A stretch of 8,953 bases of DNA from Armatimonadaceae bacterium (GTDB lineage Bacteria; Armatimonadota; Armatimonadia; Armatimonadales; Armatimonadaceae), in the NCBI GenBank assembly GCA_030446525.1, contig JAUJNC010000221.1:1-8953 (forward strand), written 5' to 3'. The position numbers and the translations under genes are program-made. Below are positions 6,730 through 8,953 of the stretch, piece by piece (the stretch's first letter is position 1; the number at the start of each line of letters is the position of its first letter). The notes below the pieces were generated by a model. The model did not search any database. It saw nothing but the letters and a program-made list of their open reading frames with translations, and had not been told where the DNA came from.

Positions 6730-7752
6730 ATGCGCATCCCGTCCACCCGCGTTCGACTTCGACCTGCCGCAGGGGCGTATCGCACAGCGACCGCGCCCCT
6801 ACAGCGCCCGGCTCCTCGTCTACGAGCGGGCGTCGAGGGCGATCAGGCACCATTTGTTCTCCGATTTGCCGGGGGCTGCGCGGTGACTCCCTGGTTGTCA
6901 ACGATTCAAAGGTGGTGCCGGCCCAGCTCGGCGGGGAGACGGGCCTCCATCCTCCTCATGGAGCCGACGGCGGCCGGTTTCAATGATCTCCACGCCATGT
7001 GCCCGAGCAAGCCGCAGGTTGGCGACCGGCTGAAGCTGCCGGGAGCGACCTTCGTGGTCAAGGCGAAGGGCATCTCGCGGCCCTGCGCGTCGGTGACCTC
7101 ATCCCGGACGAGCCCTTCGAGCCTCATCGCGTTCCTGGAGGCCTGCGGGTCGCCGCCGCTTCCCCCCTACGTGAGGCGGGGCCCGACGCGCGATGAGCAA
7201 GATTATCAGACGATGTTCGCCGCAACGCCCGGATCCATCGCCGCACCCACGGCCGGTCTCCACTTCCACCCCGCGCTGGTGTCCGCGCTTCCAGGCACAG
7301 GGCGTGGAGATGGCGACGGTCACACTCCATGTCGGCTACGGAACGTTTCGCCAATTCCAATCCGAATACGTGGACGGGCACACCATGGATAGCGAGTCGT
7401 ACCGCGTTTCGGCGGCGGCCGCTGGGGCGATCTGGCGGGCGCTCCGCGCTGGCCGTCGGGTTATCGGCGTGGGCACGACCGCCACACGGACGTGGAGACG
7501 ATCGCCCCGCAGGTACGCGCCGCGACGAGCCCGCAAGAGCTAGTAGGCAAAGCAACCCTCTTCATCTATCCGCCCTACCACTTCCAGGTAGTGGGCGGCC
7601 TGGTCACCAACTTCCACTACCCCCGGACGCCGGTGATGAGACCTCACCGCCGCCTGCTGCGGCGGTATCGACGAACTCCACCGGATCTATCGGGAGGCAC
7701 TCGCCCACGACTACCAGTTTTACTCGTACGGGGATGCCATGCTCGCGATCAG
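6730..7752 (+). pseudogene. queA: S-adenosylmethionine:tRNA ribosyltransferase-isomerase QueA, frameshifted relic
   Basis: QueA transfers and isomerises the ribosyl part of SAM onto preQ1 in tRNA, giving epoxyqueuosine. AGGAG at 6719-6723 sits 6 nt before the ATG at 6730, a good start. Family pieces run in order through all frames: MRIPST, then FDFDLPQGRIAQRP and YSARLLVYERASRAIRHH, LRGDSLVVNDSKVVPAQL, LKLPGATFVVKAKG, VGDLIPDEPFE, LEACGSPPLPPYVRR, DYQTMFAATPGSIAAPTAGL followed by HF, GVEMATVTLHVGYGTFRQF, HTMDSESYRVS, RVIGVGTTATRT, LFIYPPYHFQVVGGLVTNFH, and HDYQFYSYGDAMLAI, where the family normally ends. At least seven frame changes separate them. The total length suits a 340-350-residue enzyme. 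No proper stop follows the last motif. Normally tgt or other queuosine genes are found near queA; none is seen after it. Confidence 0.9.
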
Positions 7753-8488
7753 GCCCCAGAGGGCGTGCGACCGCGGCCGAGGACCGGGATCTCGCGCTGG
7801 ACTACGCCGCGTTGGTGCCCGGCGGCGTCCCCTCCCGCGACGGCGCCCCAGCCGGTCTCGCCGGGTTGCAGGCGCGTGGGTGAGTGGCGCGGGGCTGCAG
7901 ACAGACATGTGGAGACAATATGTCAAGCAGAGCGGTAGTAGTGAGCAACAAATGGCGCTGCTCGCCACCGGCGCTCCCCGCTCGCACACGCCGGCGACCG
8001 GGTGCCATCCCCGGCCCGCGCCCGTCACCCCGGCTCAACCCGCGCCCCTCCCGCCCGCCCCACGCCACCGGCGCGTGTGACCCTGCTGCGCTCGCTTTGT
8101 TGAACGACACATGGCGGCAGGAAGAACAGGGACGGCCACGAGATGTCCCATCAACGTGACATACTATCTCCACATGTCTGCTGCGAACCCCGACGCCTTG
8201 ACATGCGGCGGGACCCTGATGAGCAGGCGGCGCGTGCCGAAAAGTGGGGCTGCGCGCGGACATCGCCAAGGGTGCCCCGAAGGAGCACGAGCAGGGCATT
8301 TCCTGGTCCCCGACAGGTGGCCCCCCCTGCTCCTCCTCCGCATCAGCTCGCCGCGTCATTCACTCCCTGAACCATACGCGTGATGTTTAGACTAAGAACT
8401 CGTTGCACACCCAGCCTCTTGTGCCCCGGGCTGGCACCGGCGCTCAGCCCTTCAGGTGCTGATACTGGATACTGGAGGAGGGACCCCG
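7753..8488. other. Gene-free stretch after the queA relic
   Basis: No gene was recognised. One plus frame runs on from queA to a TGA at 7881-7883 (EDRDLALDYAALVPGG...) without family likeness. Between 8215 and 8320 a short plus-strand stretch reading ADIAKGAPKEHEQGIS across a frame change looks faintly coding but is unassigned. The inverted-repeat element at 7891-8191 lies here. After about 8380 the DNA is less GC-rich (TGATGTTTAGACTAAGAACT), as expected for an IS end or promoter ahead of the transposase at 8489. Confidence 0.5.
7891..8191. mobile_element. Inverted-repeat element of about 300 bp, possible MITE
   Basis: CAGACATGTGGAGACAATATGTCA (split here as CAGACATGTGGAG and ACAATATGTCA) at 7902-7925 is repeated in reverse complement at 8157-8180, matching 22 of 24 positions. 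Looser pairing (GGGG..T.GCAG) carries the arms out to 7891 and 8191. The arms are AT-richer than the surroundings. The interior of about 230 bp has no open gene and is rich in Pro/Arg codons in every frame. This fits a small non-autonomous element with terminal inverted repeats. No target-site duplication was seen at either edge, and no second copy lies in the window, so mobility is unproven. It could instead be a pair of regulator sites or the ends of a degraded IS. Confidence 0.45.
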
Positions 8489-8953
8489 ATGGATACTACC
8501 ACGCTGGCCGCCTTCCGGCGGGACGTGTACCACTGCTTCACGCGCGCGAGTGATGCGTTGTTCGAGGTGGCCGACGCCCTGCTGACGGCCCCGCAGCCCC
8601 GCGCGGTCATCGAGTTGTCGCAAGCGCCTGGCTTCCGGCGCGGCTGGCCCAGCCTGTACGCGGCGTTCCGCGACGGGCAGATCGACCGGGCGGTGCTGCG
8701 GCGGCTCTTCGCCCGGCACGCGCCCGCGCCCGCGCCGGGCGAGCGCCTGGTCCTGGGGCTCGACACGAGCCCGATCCATCGCCCGGAGGCCGCGACCTCT
8801 GCCGACCGCACCCTGGTCTACGCCCCCAACTTGCCGGGCGGGGTCGCGCCGACCCGCCCGGGCTGGGCCTTCTCGACGCTGGCGGTGCTGCCGGAGCCGG
8901 TCAGCAGCTGGACCTACACCCTCGACAATCAGCGCGTCCTCAGCGCGGCGACC
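8489..8953 (+). CDS. IS701-like (NF041680-type) transposase, N-terminal part, runs off window
   Basis: An ATG at 8489 with GGAGGAGGGA at 8474-8483 opens a frame that stays open for 155 codons to the window edge. The pattern FRRDVYHCFTRASDALFEVA, then a Leu/Ala-rich helix, VIELSQAPGFRRGWPSLYAA, LVLGLDTSPIHRPEA, SADRTLVYAPNLPGG and PGWAFSTLAVLPEP matches my recall of the DDE transposases named NF041680 in GC-rich bacteria. Asp92 in LGLDTSP is the likely first catalytic Asp. The rest of the catalytic site lies beyond the window. Unlike the other plus-strand genes here, it shows no frameshift, so it is probably a younger arrival. GATACTG is repeated in tandem at 8461-8474 just before the ribosome site. 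Confidence 0.75.
   Translation, partial: MDTTTLAAFRRDVYHCFTRASDALFEVADALLTAPQPRAVIELSQAPGFRRGWPSLYAAFRDGQIDRAVLRRLFARHAPAPAPGERLVLGLDTSPIHRPEAATSADRTLVYAPNLPGGVAPTRPGWAFSTLAVLPEPVSSWTYTLDNQRVLSAAT

Noticed and set aside
6029..6901. A 290-codon minus-strand ORF over queG and queA
   Set aside because: The plus strand here holds QueG and QueA motifs in family order; the minus frame is Arg/Pro/Ala-rich shadow sequence.
5559..7752. Programmed frameshifting as the reason for broken queG and queA
   Set aside because: Seven or more shifts per gene in both directions, without repeated slippery sites, cannot be programmed; decay or sequence error is the only sensible reading.
7753..8488. A tgt gene after queA
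   Set aside because: None of the expected Tgt motifs (PVGTQ-type start, zinc-binding Cys/His block) were seen in any frame.

Overview
The window is GC-rich bacterial DNA. It holds an intact operon for the front half of queuosine (7-deazaguanine) biosynthesis, followed by about 5 kb of decayed sequence and insertion-sequence (IS) debris. No rRNA, tRNA or CRISPR array was seen. The transposase families (IS110, IS1182, ISAs1, and the IS701-like family I know as NF041680) and the GC-rich codon use would suit a Chloroflexota or actinobacterial-type host. That placement is an inference from general knowledge and is weak.

Layout: (1) 3-200, plus strand, the C-terminal tail of an IS110-type transposase cut by the window edge. 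(2) 262-3002, minus strand, an intact operon transcribed queC, queD, queE, folE2. Together these convert GTP to preQ0: FolE2 makes dihydroneopterin triphosphate, QueD makes carboxytetrahydropterin, QueE makes carboxydeazaguanine, and QueC makes preQ0. (3) 3019-3288, minus strand, a possible small first gene of that operon, interrupted by one in-frame TGA. (4) 3451-4816, plus strand, a heavily broken IS1182-family transposase. (5) 4956-5229, minus strand, the C-terminal remnant of an ISAs1-family transposase. (6) 5559-6671, plus strand, a broken queG (epoxyqueuosine reductase) with a consensus -10 box placed as for a leaderless transcript. (7) 6730-7752, plus strand, a broken queA (tRNA ribosyltransferase-isomerase). 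(8) 7753-8488, no recognisable gene, but a pair of about 35-bp inverted repeats about 300 bp apart that resembles a small non-autonomous element. (9) 8489-8953, plus strand, the intact N-terminal part of another transposase running off the window.

The genes making preQ0 are all open. The two genes for the last steps of queuosine formation on tRNA, queA and queG, are relics full of frameshifts. queF and tgt are not visible. The host may therefore make preQ0 for another use, may keep working queA, queG, queF and tgt elsewhere, or may have lost queuosine. The relics keep their conserved protein motifs well while carrying many small indels, so sequencing or assembly error must be excluded first. 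I found no convincing new system. The most useful leads are the split between intact and broken halves of the pathway, the inverted-repeat element, the interrupted small ORF ahead of queC, and the leaderless-type promoter still standing before the dead queG.
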